From positions 1-29,461 of IMG/VR virus record IMGVR_UViG_3300044972_000129: DNA of 29,461 nt; one strand, written 5' to 3'. The notes under the pieces are model-generated. The model worked only from the letters and a program-made list of their open reading frames with translations. It did not search any database and was not told the origin of the DNA. The translations under genes and the position numbers were made by a program. The DNA comes from a virus. Below, one piece after another: positions 1 to 6,426 of this stretch (its first letter is position 1; each line of letters starts with the position of its first letter).

Positions 1-286
1 GTGATGTCACGGTTGTTGATGCCGTTACTGCAGCCAAAGCAATCTCATCAAACAACTTAAAATTTGCTCCGCTTGAATCACTGATAAAAATCAAAACCAA
101 AGTTGCCGCATTTGTTCCAGCAACCTTCGCACCAATTTGTGTGATCTTCGTGCCGTTTGTTGCAGCAGTTAAAAGCGTGACGGTGTTTGTCATCGTTGCA
201 CCTGTTCTGTCGGTTGTCGCAGTCGTTACCGTTGCGATTGCAAGTTCTGGTGATAGTGCGAATATGGGTGATGTATTTGCTGCCAT
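1..286 (-). CDS. Phage structural protein of unknown function, C-terminus cut by window edge
   Basis: The frame starts at ATG 286 and stays open for 95 codons to position 1, where it runs off the window. The product begins MAANTSPIFALSPELAIATV and is rich in Thr, Ala and short hydrophobic beta-type stretches, with no charged clusters and no membrane segment. Small Thr/Ala-rich proteins of this kind sit among virion genes in many phages, so a virion or tail-fibre accessory role is inferred from context. It begins 1 bp after the stop of the fibre-like gene upstream, as expected in one late operon. If the molecule is circular, the frame continues without a stop into the gene fragment at 29316-29461, giving about 143 residues. 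No specific function is recognised. Confidence 0.7.
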   Translation of the reverse strand, partial: MAANTSPIFALSPELAIATVTTATTDRTGATMTNTVTLLTAATNGTKITQIGAKVAGTNAATLVLIFISDSSGANFKLFDEIALAAVTASTTVTS

Positions 287-287
287 T

Positions 288-1088
288 TTAGTAGTTATAA
301 AATAAGTATAAGTCCCCACCCGTTGATGGTGGAATGTTTAAGTTTGTCAAATTGCTTCCGTCAACGGCAGGAAGTTTTGCAGACGCATCCAACTGTACTA
401 ATTGAGATGCTCCGTTAAATGTGTTTCCTTGCTTTGTAACGGCAGATGATAGGCGTGAATCACTCAATGTACCACTTGCGATGTTTGATGCGTTTGTGGT
501 GTCTACATCGGCAACATTGCTCAACCCTACTTGTGCTTTTGTAACTGAGTGTGGGTTGCTTGTGTTGGATGTATGTGATGTAAGTGTTGATAGGTTTGCG
601 GTGATCTGAGCTTGTAATTTACCAAACGCAATCAATACCGAATCAGTTGCAGAAATCACGGCATTTGTCACTAAAGAAATACCAGTCAACACGACTGCTC
701 TCACCCTCGCTGCGGTGAAATACTCGTTTGTTCCCTCGCTGATGTCCGTGGTTGTCAATACAACTGCACCCGTCTTTGTGTTTACGGATTGAACATTTCC
801 CTGAGATGCGATGGTGATGGTTTGAAGTGCATCGTCAAAGGTGATGGATGTGTTTGAACCAGCTTTGAACGCTGCCTTTGCCTTCGTGTAAACTCGTGTA
901 TTGGTGAAATATAGGTTTGTTCCTTCGGCAAGGTTTGTTGTTGTACTGGCTTCCAATACCCTTTGTCCGATGTTGGCAAGGTTTGTCCGTTTGGTGACAT
1001 TCTCGGAATAGTCAACAATCGGAATACTATCCTGATTGACATCAATAGTTCCAATGGAATCAAGTTGGGATATTTTCTTGTTAGACAT
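288..1088 (-). CDS. Tail-fibre-like protein with EGTN-YFT-RV repeats
   Basis: This 266-residue protein carries two copies of the motif EGTNxYFTxxRV (around residues 54-67 and 117-130), a repeat common in phage tail fibres and other trimeric beta-rich appendage proteins. The rest is rich in Ser, Thr, Asn and Ala with alternating hydrophobic residues, and it has HTSNTSNPHSVTKAQVGLSN near residue 170, a phrase often seen before the ends of fibre proteins. It lies at the end of the structural block after the capsid and tail tube genes. Its start overlaps the previous gene by 8 bp. A role in host recognition is inferred from the repeats and position; no receptor-binding domain can be assigned. Confidence 0.7.
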   Translation of the reverse strand: MSNKKISQLDSIGTIDVNQDSIPIVDYSENVTKRTNLANIGQRVLEASTTTNLAEGTNLYFTNTRVYTKAKAAFKAGSNTSITFDDALQTITIASQGNVQSVNTKTGAVVLTTTDISEGTNEYFTAARVRAVVLTGISLVTNAVISATDSVLIAFGKLQAQITANLSTLTSHTSNTSNPHSVTKAQVGLSNVADVDTTNASNIASGTLSDSRLSSAVTKQGNTFNGASQLVQLDASAKLPAVDGSNLTNLNIPPSTGGDLYLFYNY

Positions 1089-1308
1089 AACTTTCTATCA
1101 AACGACCTCCATCCTCTTGGAGCAATAAAAATGAATCCTCAGTTAATAAAAACGCAGCAGTCAACGCATCTACTTCATAATTTTTCTTGACATCATCCAC
1201 GCTTCTTTCAAACCCCATATCCCTATTCGTGGTGAATGTTTTCTTGGTGAGTGATACCTCGTGTTCAACGCCCATATCACGATTCGTTGTGTAGATTTTC
1301 TCGCTCAC
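1081..1308 (-). CDS. Small late-operon protein with an internal duplicated motif
   Basis: The 75-residue product contains the motif TTNRDMGxExxV twice, at about residues 7-18 and 27-38, followed by a unique C-terminal half that ends in hydrophobic and acidic residues (LLTEDSFLLLQEDGGRLIES). No family is recognised. It overlaps the upstream gene by 4 bp (ATGA) and the downstream fibre-like gene by 8 bp, so it is probably translated by coupling within the fibre cluster. A small tail-fibre accessory or virion protein is a guess from position only. Confidence 0.6.
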   Translation of the reverse strand: MSEKIYTTNRDMGVEHEVSLTKKTFTTNRDMGFERSVDDVKKNYEVDALTAAFLLTEDSFLLLQEDGGRLIESYV

Positions 1309-1655
1309 GATACCTGGTAAAATAACTCGTTGTTTAACAATGGAAGAACTTTCAACAATCCCGTTTCAACCAACTCATCAGCCAATGAAGGATTCAAGTT
1401 GTTGGAAGAAATCTGAGCGTAAATATTGTACTCGTGTTCACCGACCTCCAAAGTTTTGGCATCGGTCACACCTTCATCAAACAAGAACTTGTTGTATCGT
1501 TCTTTGAAAGTGGATGTATCGGTCAATATGAAATTCTTGAATGCATCGGTTTGTCTGCACTTCATACTGAACAGAAAATACGGGTTTGCAATCGTCACTT
1601 TTTCGGTGAGAGTTACATACCAGTATTCGGAATCTTGCTTAGTTACTTGGAGCAT
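1305..1655 (-). CDS. Hypothetical late protein downstream of the tail tube gene
   Basis: This 116-residue protein has a mixed alpha/beta composition, with NPYFLFSMKCRQTDAFKNFI near residue 24 and the motif VGEHEYNIYAQ near residue 76, which resembles beta-sandwich virion proteins of Bacteroidota phages. It is the first gene after the terminator at 1689-1714, and the promoter-like pair at 1660-1691 lies only a few bases before its ATG. It heads the short cluster that ends with the fibre-like gene and the edge-cut gene, so a tail or fibre-attachment role is possible. No enzyme motif or membrane segment is seen. Confidence 0.6.
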   Translation of the reverse strand: MLQVTKQDSEYWYVTLTEKVTIANPYFLFSMKCRQTDAFKNFILTDTSTFKERYNKFLFDEGVTDAKTLEVGEHEYNIYAQISSNNLNPSLADELVETGLLKVLPLLNNELFYQVS

Positions 1656-1659
1656 CTTT

Positions 1660-1691
1660 GTAAAATAGCGAGTTTACTTTTATGTAACAAA
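1660..1691 (-). promoter_or_regulatory. Possible promoter for the fibre cluster
   Basis: On the minus strand TTTG (1691-1688) is followed after exactly 20 bases by TATTTTAC (1667-1660). The -33 element and spacing fit the Bacteroidota consensus, but the -7 element matches TAnnTTTG imperfectly at its last two bases. The -33 TTTG is part of the T tract of the upstream terminator. The predicted start would lie within a few bases of ATG 1655. Confidence 0.4.
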
Positions 1692-1714
1692 AAAGGGTGA
1701 GCAAATGCCCACCC
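1689..1714 (-). terminator. Rho-independent terminator after the tail tube gene
   Basis: On the minus strand an 8-bp stem (1714-1707 with 1702-1695, including one G-U pair) closes a 4-base loop and is followed directly by six T residues (1694-1689). It lies 25 bases past the stop of the gene at 1739-2245. This is a textbook intrinsic terminator shape and should end or reduce transcription of the capsid and tail tube genes. Confidence 0.85.
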
Positions 1715-1738
1715 CCTTTGTCTATGAATCAAGCGTAC

Positions 1739-2245
1739 TTAAATGCCCAATGTAGTTACCACCGAACCTTGCAAGATGAAAGGTGCTTCGGCTTCGATTG
1801 CAGATAGAGTCACCTCGTATCCAGTAGAGTCACCCATTGCAGTACCCGTGTTGCTGACCATTGCAGTCACATCACAACCCAAGTCTTTACCAGCCAACCA
1901 ATATTCGTCATTGTTCGTTTTCACGATTGCATAGCAACGACCTTGTGCAAGAAGTTTCATCTCGTTGCGTTTGGTAGTTGACAATCTGCGAAGTTTGAAC
2001 ACAATGTCAGCTTGGTTGAAAGATGTGCCGTTTTCAATCGAAACATTTGTAGTGTTTGTCATTGATCCGGTTGCTTTCGGTAGCTCGTAAGTGTATACAT
2101 CACCGCTCACCACAGTTGTTGCAGTAACTACACCGCTAACAACGGTAAACTTTGATGCAGTCCAACTGATTAGGTGGATGCTTTTGATACCCCCGATTGC
2201 CTCTTTGCAATCAAGGGTAAATCCTGATGTTAATAAACAAGGCAT
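1739..2245 (-). CDS. Probable tail tube (major tail) protein
   Basis: The 168-residue product begins with a short CLLTSGFTLDCKEAIGGIKS segment and has a central region (around 70-125) with NGTSFNQADIVFKLRRLS followed by KLLAQGRCYAIVKTNNDEYW. That pattern, a beta-rich protein with a kinked central helix and a second strand pair reading 'iv.dn.g.ywl.G...G', is found in tail tube-type proteins encoded next to major capsid genes in Bacteroidota siphophages. It follows the major capsid gene by 11 bases and is followed by an intrinsic terminator, which fits a highly expressed virion protein. The assignment rests on position, size and fold impression, so a different major virion protein is possible. 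Confidence 0.6.
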   Translation of the reverse strand: MPCLLTSGFTLDCKEAIGGIKSIHLISWTASKFTVVSGVVTATTVVSGDVYTYELPKATGSMTNTTNVSIENGTSFNQADIVFKLRRLSTTKRNEMKLLAQGRCYAIVKTNNDEYWLAGKDLGCDVTAMVSNTGTAMGDSTGYEVTLSAIEAEAPFILQGSVVTTLGI

Positions 2246-2256
2246 CCTATCTCAGA

Positions 2257-3186
2257 TTAAAGGGTGAAATAAACAACTTCAGATGGGAATGCAACCTGCA
2301 CACCATACTTGAAAGTCAAACGGAAACGAACTTCGTCAGAATCTTCAGAGTACCAAAGTTTTGCGATTTCCTCTTCGTTTGCAAGGTCAGTTCCTAAGAA
2401 GAAGTTAGACAATGAACCGGCAAACAATTTGTTTGTTCCGTTCAAACCACCAACGGCGATCAACTTCATATTAGTTCCAGGATAAACCATTTCCATTTCA
2501 GTTGCAGCATCGGCTACATAGTGAAACAAATTGGCGTTCTTCAAATTAACCAACATCAACTTGTAAGCGTCAACACCCAAGAAACAAACTAAGTCAGTTT
2601 TGGTTGCAACGGCAGCTGGAATGTTTGCATAGATTTGATCCAAGATGTCATCGATGTTTGCAGCAGTCACGGTTGTGAAAGTTGTTGGTGCAGCATTCGC
2701 CAATGTTGGAGATGCAGCAGCGATGATTTTGCTGAAACCATCAAAACGGCTTAAGTTAGGATTACCACTTGCAGTATCACCCTGCCAAAGAGCAGTTTCC
2801 AAAGTTTGTGCAATCACGGCTACCTTCTCATTTCCAATCTGCTCCTCGAAAGGAATCATTGTTGGTGAACCGGGCATAATTTGTGTTTGCATCCACTTTG
2901 CTTCCAAAGTTTTAGGACAAAGAGTTTCTTCAACTTTCACAGCACCAACGGTGATGTTTCTTTGTGTGAAGGTAGTTGTTCCGCTTGGATTGTACCCACA
3001 GCCATCGGCTTGTAGGAATACAGTTGAAGCGATGATGTTCAAGGCAGCAGATGATTTAACACCTACCTGCACTTGGTTTGCAGCGTACATCGCAGCAGCA
3101 GTTTTGCCGCTGAACAATGCTTTAACCAACAAATCTGTTGATTGTTCGTTGTTGTAATTAACGAGAGATCCGACTGAAAATGCCAT
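2257..3186 (-). CDS. Major capsid protein
   Basis: This 309-residue protein is the best candidate for the main shell subunit. It follows a prohead protease gene and a scaffold-like gene, the usual order for HK97-fold capsids. Visible features are a long N-terminal region, the phrase LCPKTLEAKWMQTQIMPGS (near 90), a helix-rich middle with DDILDQIYANIPAAV, the segment LVCFLGVDAYKLMLVNLKN typical of the peripheral domain of HK97-type capsids, and a C-terminal VRFRLTFKYGVQVAFPSEVV strand resembling the end of many capsid subunits. Cysteines at several positions (for example residues near 63 and 88) could matter for stability, but this is not shown by sequence. The gene starts at ATG 3186, nine bases after the scaffold gene stop. 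Confidence 0.85.
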   Translation of the reverse strand: MAFSVGSLVNYNNEQSTDLLVKALFSGKTAAAMYAANQVQVGVKSSAALNIIASTVFLQADGCGYNPSGTTTFTQRNITVGAVKVEETLCPKTLEAKWMQTQIMPGSPTMIPFEEQIGNEKVAVIAQTLETALWQGDTASGNPNLSRFDGFSKIIAAASPTLANAAPTTFTTVTAANIDDILDQIYANIPAAVATKTDLVCFLGVDAYKLMLVNLKNANLFHYVADAATEMEMVYPGTNMKLIAVGGLNGTNKLFAGSLSNFFLGTDLANEEEIAKLWYSEDSDEVRFRLTFKYGVQVAFPSEVVYFTL

Positions 3187-3195
3187 AGTTTTAGT

Positions 3196-3729
3196 TTATT
3201 TATTTAGTGAGTTTTTTAATCTTTTCAATGCTTCAAACTGATCATTCTTCTTGTTTGAAACGGGAGTTTTTGTTGGTTCTTCTGAAGGCAAGTCAGCAAC
3301 TTTCTCAATCAAGTCGATTGCTTTGCTCATTGCTTCTTTGTGGTTGTTGTTAGATGCAGTCAATGTTGCAACCTTAGCAGTCAATTCAGCAATGGCAGTT
3401 TCCATTTTGGCAACTACTTCGTTGAATGCACTTACTGTTGCGAACTCTTCGGCTTCAACTTCAATCTCAACTTCAGGTTCAACGATTTCAGTAACCATTC
3501 CACCAACGGTTGTTACCAACAATCCACCTTCAACTTCGTGAGTTGCATCAGGTGCTGGAATGTCACCTTCAGCAGTTTGAACGAAGATGGCAGTTCCGAT
3601 TGCCAATTCACCTTCGTAAGTGATTACAGTACCATCAGTCAATGTGGCGGTTGCCATCTCGACTTTGATTTCTTCGTCAGAGAATCCAAGCATTGTGCGG
3701 ATTTCCTTGAGTGTTTCTTTTGCGTTCAT
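3196..3729 (-). CDS. Scaffold-like head protein
   Basis: The 177-residue product is acidic, with a run of Glu/Val residues (VEPEVEIEVEAEEF, near 84-97), followed by a predicted coiled coil (VVAKMETAIAELTAKVATLT, about 105-124) and a basic C-terminal helix (FEALKRLKNSLNK). Long helical proteins with a basic capsid-binding tail placed between the prohead protease and the major capsid gene usually act as scaffolds that direct shell assembly and are then degraded. The N-terminal half has a small beta-rich domain (TLTDGTVITYEGELAIGTAI) of the kind seen in head proteins of Bacteroidota phages. The function is inferred from position and architecture. Confidence 0.65.
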   Translation of the reverse strand: MNAKETLKEIRTMLGFSDEEIKVEMATATLTDGTVITYEGELAIGTAIFVQTAEGDIPAPDATHEVEGGLLVTTVGGMVTEIVEPEVEIEVEAEEFATVSAFNEVVAKMETAIAELTAKVATLTASNNNHKEAMSKAIDLIEKVADLPSEEPTKTPVSNKKNDQFEALKRLKNSLNK

Positions 3730-3768
3730 TTGTATATTAATTAGTTTTTAGTTGTAAGTGTTGCAATT

Positions 3769-4764
3769 TTACTTGCCATTCCATTGGGAAAGGATTGATT
3801 TCATTTGGTCAAGGAGTTGTTCATCAGCATCAACCGGAAAGTCAAAAACACCCTCAACTGAGAATCCCTTGAACTCGCCTGACTTGACTTTTGCCCATAC
3901 TTCTTCGTTGTCGATTAAATAAGACACAAACCAAGAACCATCGGCAACCTCTTCAAATCCCTTCGGTGGCATCACGCCCCGTTCACGATCAATAATGTAT
4001 GATTCAAACAAGCTCACGCCATCTGCGATTGGTGTTTTGTGGTGAGTGTTCACCGCATCGTACTTGTTGCCCCTTGCCCACTTCTTTGCAATCTTGAAGA
4101 TGCTCTCCTTGTCAAATACCACATAGTATTCCCCACGCACATCATCCCTTCGGTAGATTGGTAGATCGGCAATCATTGCTGCTCCAGTAACGATTCGTTT
4201 TTCCTCGTCTTGGATGGCAAATTTACTCGCTGACAATTTGCGTTCAGTCCATCTCAACATCTCCTCACCACCCCACAACAAATAAGAGATAGTCCCACAA
4301 GCATTGTCATCATCGGGATTGTAGTATTCTTTGGCTCGTGATAGGTATGAATAAATCCGTTGAACCGTTTCATCGCTGATTGGTTCACCTTGTGCCAATT
4401 GTTGACCTCTCACCTTGCCGACTTGAGTTGCACACTTGTTTCCGTTCTCCTCGTTCAATCGGATACCTCTTTCGGCATTTGCTTTCGCACCTTCAGGATA
4501 ATCCGTGTAACTTTCAAACTTTGATTGATACATTGAATAACATATCGCAACGGCTTGTTCACTATCCTTGCCTTCGCCAATTAAAATTGGGATACATCTT
4601 TGAACAAACTCTTCTTCACTTTCATTTGGATTCGGTTCAACAAACTGCTCTTCAAATGCAAGAAAGTCCTTTTGTATGGCTGGAGTTTCTACCAAAGAAA
4701 CGAACTCAATGCCTGTTTCATCGTCAAACTCGTTGATGTCTAATCGGTATACTGGTAACTTCAT
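3769..4764 (-). CDS. XkdF-type prohead protease with inserted phage module
   Basis: The 331-residue protein has the ends of an XkdF/prohead serine protease. Residues 18-30 (TGIEFVSLVETPA) match the family's first strands, HH at 241-242 in NTHHKTPIADG supplies the likely catalytic His, and GFSVEG at 300-305 carries the likely nucleophile Ser302. Between these parts lie about 130 extra residues: a segment with CIPILIGEGKDSEQAVAICY (57-76) and a module at 88-177 with YPEGAKANAERGI, GEPISDETVQRI and LLWGGEEMLRW, a recurrent phage head-region module whose role I do not know. The enzyme should cleave scaffold and capsid N-termini during head maturation. It is followed by scaffold and capsid genes, which supports the call. 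Confidence 0.8.
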   Translation of the reverse strand: MKLPVYRLDINEFDDETGIEFVSLVETPAIQKDFLAFEEQFVEPNPNESEEEFVQRCIPILIGEGKDSEQAVAICYSMYQSKFESYTDYPEGAKANAERGIRLNEENGNKCATQVGKVRGQQLAQGEPISDETVQRIYSYLSRAKEYYNPDDDNACGTISYLLWGGEEMLRWTERKLSASKFAIQDEEKRIVTGAAMIADLPIYRRDDVRGEYYVVFDKESIFKIAKKWARGNKYDAVNTHHKTPIADGVSLFESYIIDRERGVMPPKGFEEVADGSWFVSYLIDNEEVWAKVKSGEFKGFSVEGVFDFPVDADEQLLDQMKSILSQWNGK

Positions 4765-4779
4765 CTTTCTTAAATAGCG

Positions 4780-6426
4780 TTATTTTACAACGGATACTTT
4801 TCTTGTCGTATCCACACGATCAGTTGTTCTTCGGATGTCACCTTCAGTCACAAATACTTTGGTATCAAATCCGCTTACTGTTGGAAGTGATGAGCTGATA
4901 TTTGGTGCAGACATTTGTGGAATACCACCGCCATTCATTTGTCCTCCGCCTGATGGTGCAGACGGCTGACCACCTTTGAGGATATCCCTTGCTCTCTTTG
5001 CATTGGTTAAAATCATTGCTGCCAATCCAATGTACTTTGCTGCACCGGCAAGACCCCCCGTTGCGACATTGTCCGGTGATGGTGATTGACTGACTTTTAA
5101 CGCAGCGGAAAGTGCCATTGCCGTGTCTGCCGCAATTACACTAACTGCAAGAATCTTACCCGTTTTTGATTGTTCACCAGCAAGTCCGATTACTGCATTT
5201 GCTAAATCAACCGATGCTGCGTATAAATCTTGTTTTGACTGCTTAATGGCAGCATCATTTGCTAATTGGTCAGCAGTTGCCTTGTCGCTGATTGCTTTTC
5301 TTTTTGCGGCTTCTTGCTCATTAAGAATTAATTGATCCGCAATATCTTGTGCCGTTTGTGCTTTTAATTGCTCTGCGTTTTTAACAATCCCAGCACCTTT
5401 GATGTTAAACAATTCGTCTTGGAGTTCTTGTTCGTGCTTCTTGTTCTTTTCATTCTCCGCTTCAAGCTCTTTTGCTGATTGGTCTTTTGCATCTTTGATT
5501 GCTTTCAATCTTGCCTTTTCAGCCGCAGCCGCAGCCGCTGCTCTTTCTGCATTGTACTTGGCTTCTTCAATCTTCAAAATTGCCAAAGCGTTCTTCGTGT
5601 CAAGAATGATTTTACCCCATTCTTTCTCCGTGTTCTTTCCGTAGTTTGCACGAGCTTGTGCAAGGTCATTCTCTAACTTTTGTCGTTGCTTGTTGAACAC
5701 ACCAACTTGATCACCTCTTGCTTGTAACAATGCAATCTCTCGGTCAAGTTGCTCATTCGTCTTGCCCGTTGTCTTGTTCAATTTGTCCAATGCCCTATCT
5801 TGAGCGGATGTTATTCCAACCCAATCGGTAAACTTCTGAACCAACCCACCGACAAATGTTGCCATTGATGAAAGACCAGGAAGCAAGTTCATCACCGCCT
5901 TCTTGAGTGTATCAAAATTTGTGATGATCAATGTCAATGCAACTCCAATCACGCCAAATGCCAAAGTAGACATATTGCCCAACGCTTTGAATGCGTTAAT
6001 CACACCGCCTTTGATATTACCAGCCAATGCACCAAATTGTTGTTGAACTTTCCCAATACCCTCAAGACCTTCAGCCAACGCCATCGCACCTTGCAGTTTG
6101 ACCATTGTCTTTTCCAAGTCCTTTGATTGATTGCCGAACAATGCCATTGCCCCTTGTGCTGCTTGGAATCCACGAGCAACACCTGAAACAACTGTGTTCA
6201 ATTGGGCAAACTTGTCGGGATTAACCGCAGCCACACGATCATTGAAATCCTCCATTCTATCACGAGCAGATGCAAGTGCTGCTTCTGCCTTCCGTGCTTC
6301 AGGTGAGAACTCACCAAACTGCATCACCGCTTGTTGAGCTTGGATGGTCAGTTCCTTTATTTCGGACTTCATTGATTTGAAGTCGGGCTTTTTGACGGTT
6401 AAGTCAATCGTTGCGTTTAGTGCCAT
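4780..6426 (-). CDS. Tape measure protein
   Basis: This 548-residue protein sets tail length in long-tailed phages. It shows the usual pattern: an N-terminal helical region, a hydrophobic segment at about 150-170 (STLAFGVIGVALTLIITNF), a long Ala/Lys/Glu-rich coiled coil (about 220-390, including a run of eight Ala), a second hydrophobic stretch near 425-470, and a Gly/Pro/Ser-rich region before a short basic C-terminus. At roughly 0.15 nm per residue it would specify a tail of about 80 nm. It lies directly after the large tail-tip gene (1-base overlap at 6426) and directly before the prohead protease, so here the tail genes precede the head genes, which is unusual. Confidence 0.85.
   Translation of the reverse strand: MALNATIDLTVKKPDFKSMKSEIKELTIQAQQAVMQFGEFSPEARKAEAALASARDRMEDFNDRVAAVNPDKFAQLNTVVSGVARGFQAAQGAMALFGNQSKDLEKTMVKLQGAMALAEGLEGIGKVQQQFGALAGNIKGGVINAFKALGNMSTLAFGVIGVALTLIITNFDTLKKAVMNLLPGLSSMATFVGGLVQKFTDWVGITSAQDRALDKLNKTTGKTNEQLDREIALLQARGDQVGVFNKQRQKLENDLAQARANYGKNTEKEWGKIILDTKNALAILKIEEAKYNAERAAAAAAAEKARLKAIKDAKDQSAKELEAENEKNKKHEQELQDELFNIKGAGIVKNAEQLKAQTAQDIADQLILNEQEAAKRKAISDKATADQLANDAAIKQSKQDLYAASVDLANAVIGLAGEQSKTGKILAVSVIAADTAMALSAALKVSQSPSPDNVATGGLAGAAKYIGLAAMILTNAKRARDILKGGQPSAPSGGGQMNGGGIPQMSAPNISSSLPTVSGFDTKVFVTEGDIRRTTDRVDTTRKVSVVK

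Noticed and set aside
2645-3157. Plus-strand 170-codon open frame opposite the major capsid gene
   Set aside because: It is antisense to a well-supported capsid gene and its composition follows from the Ala/Val-rich sense codons.
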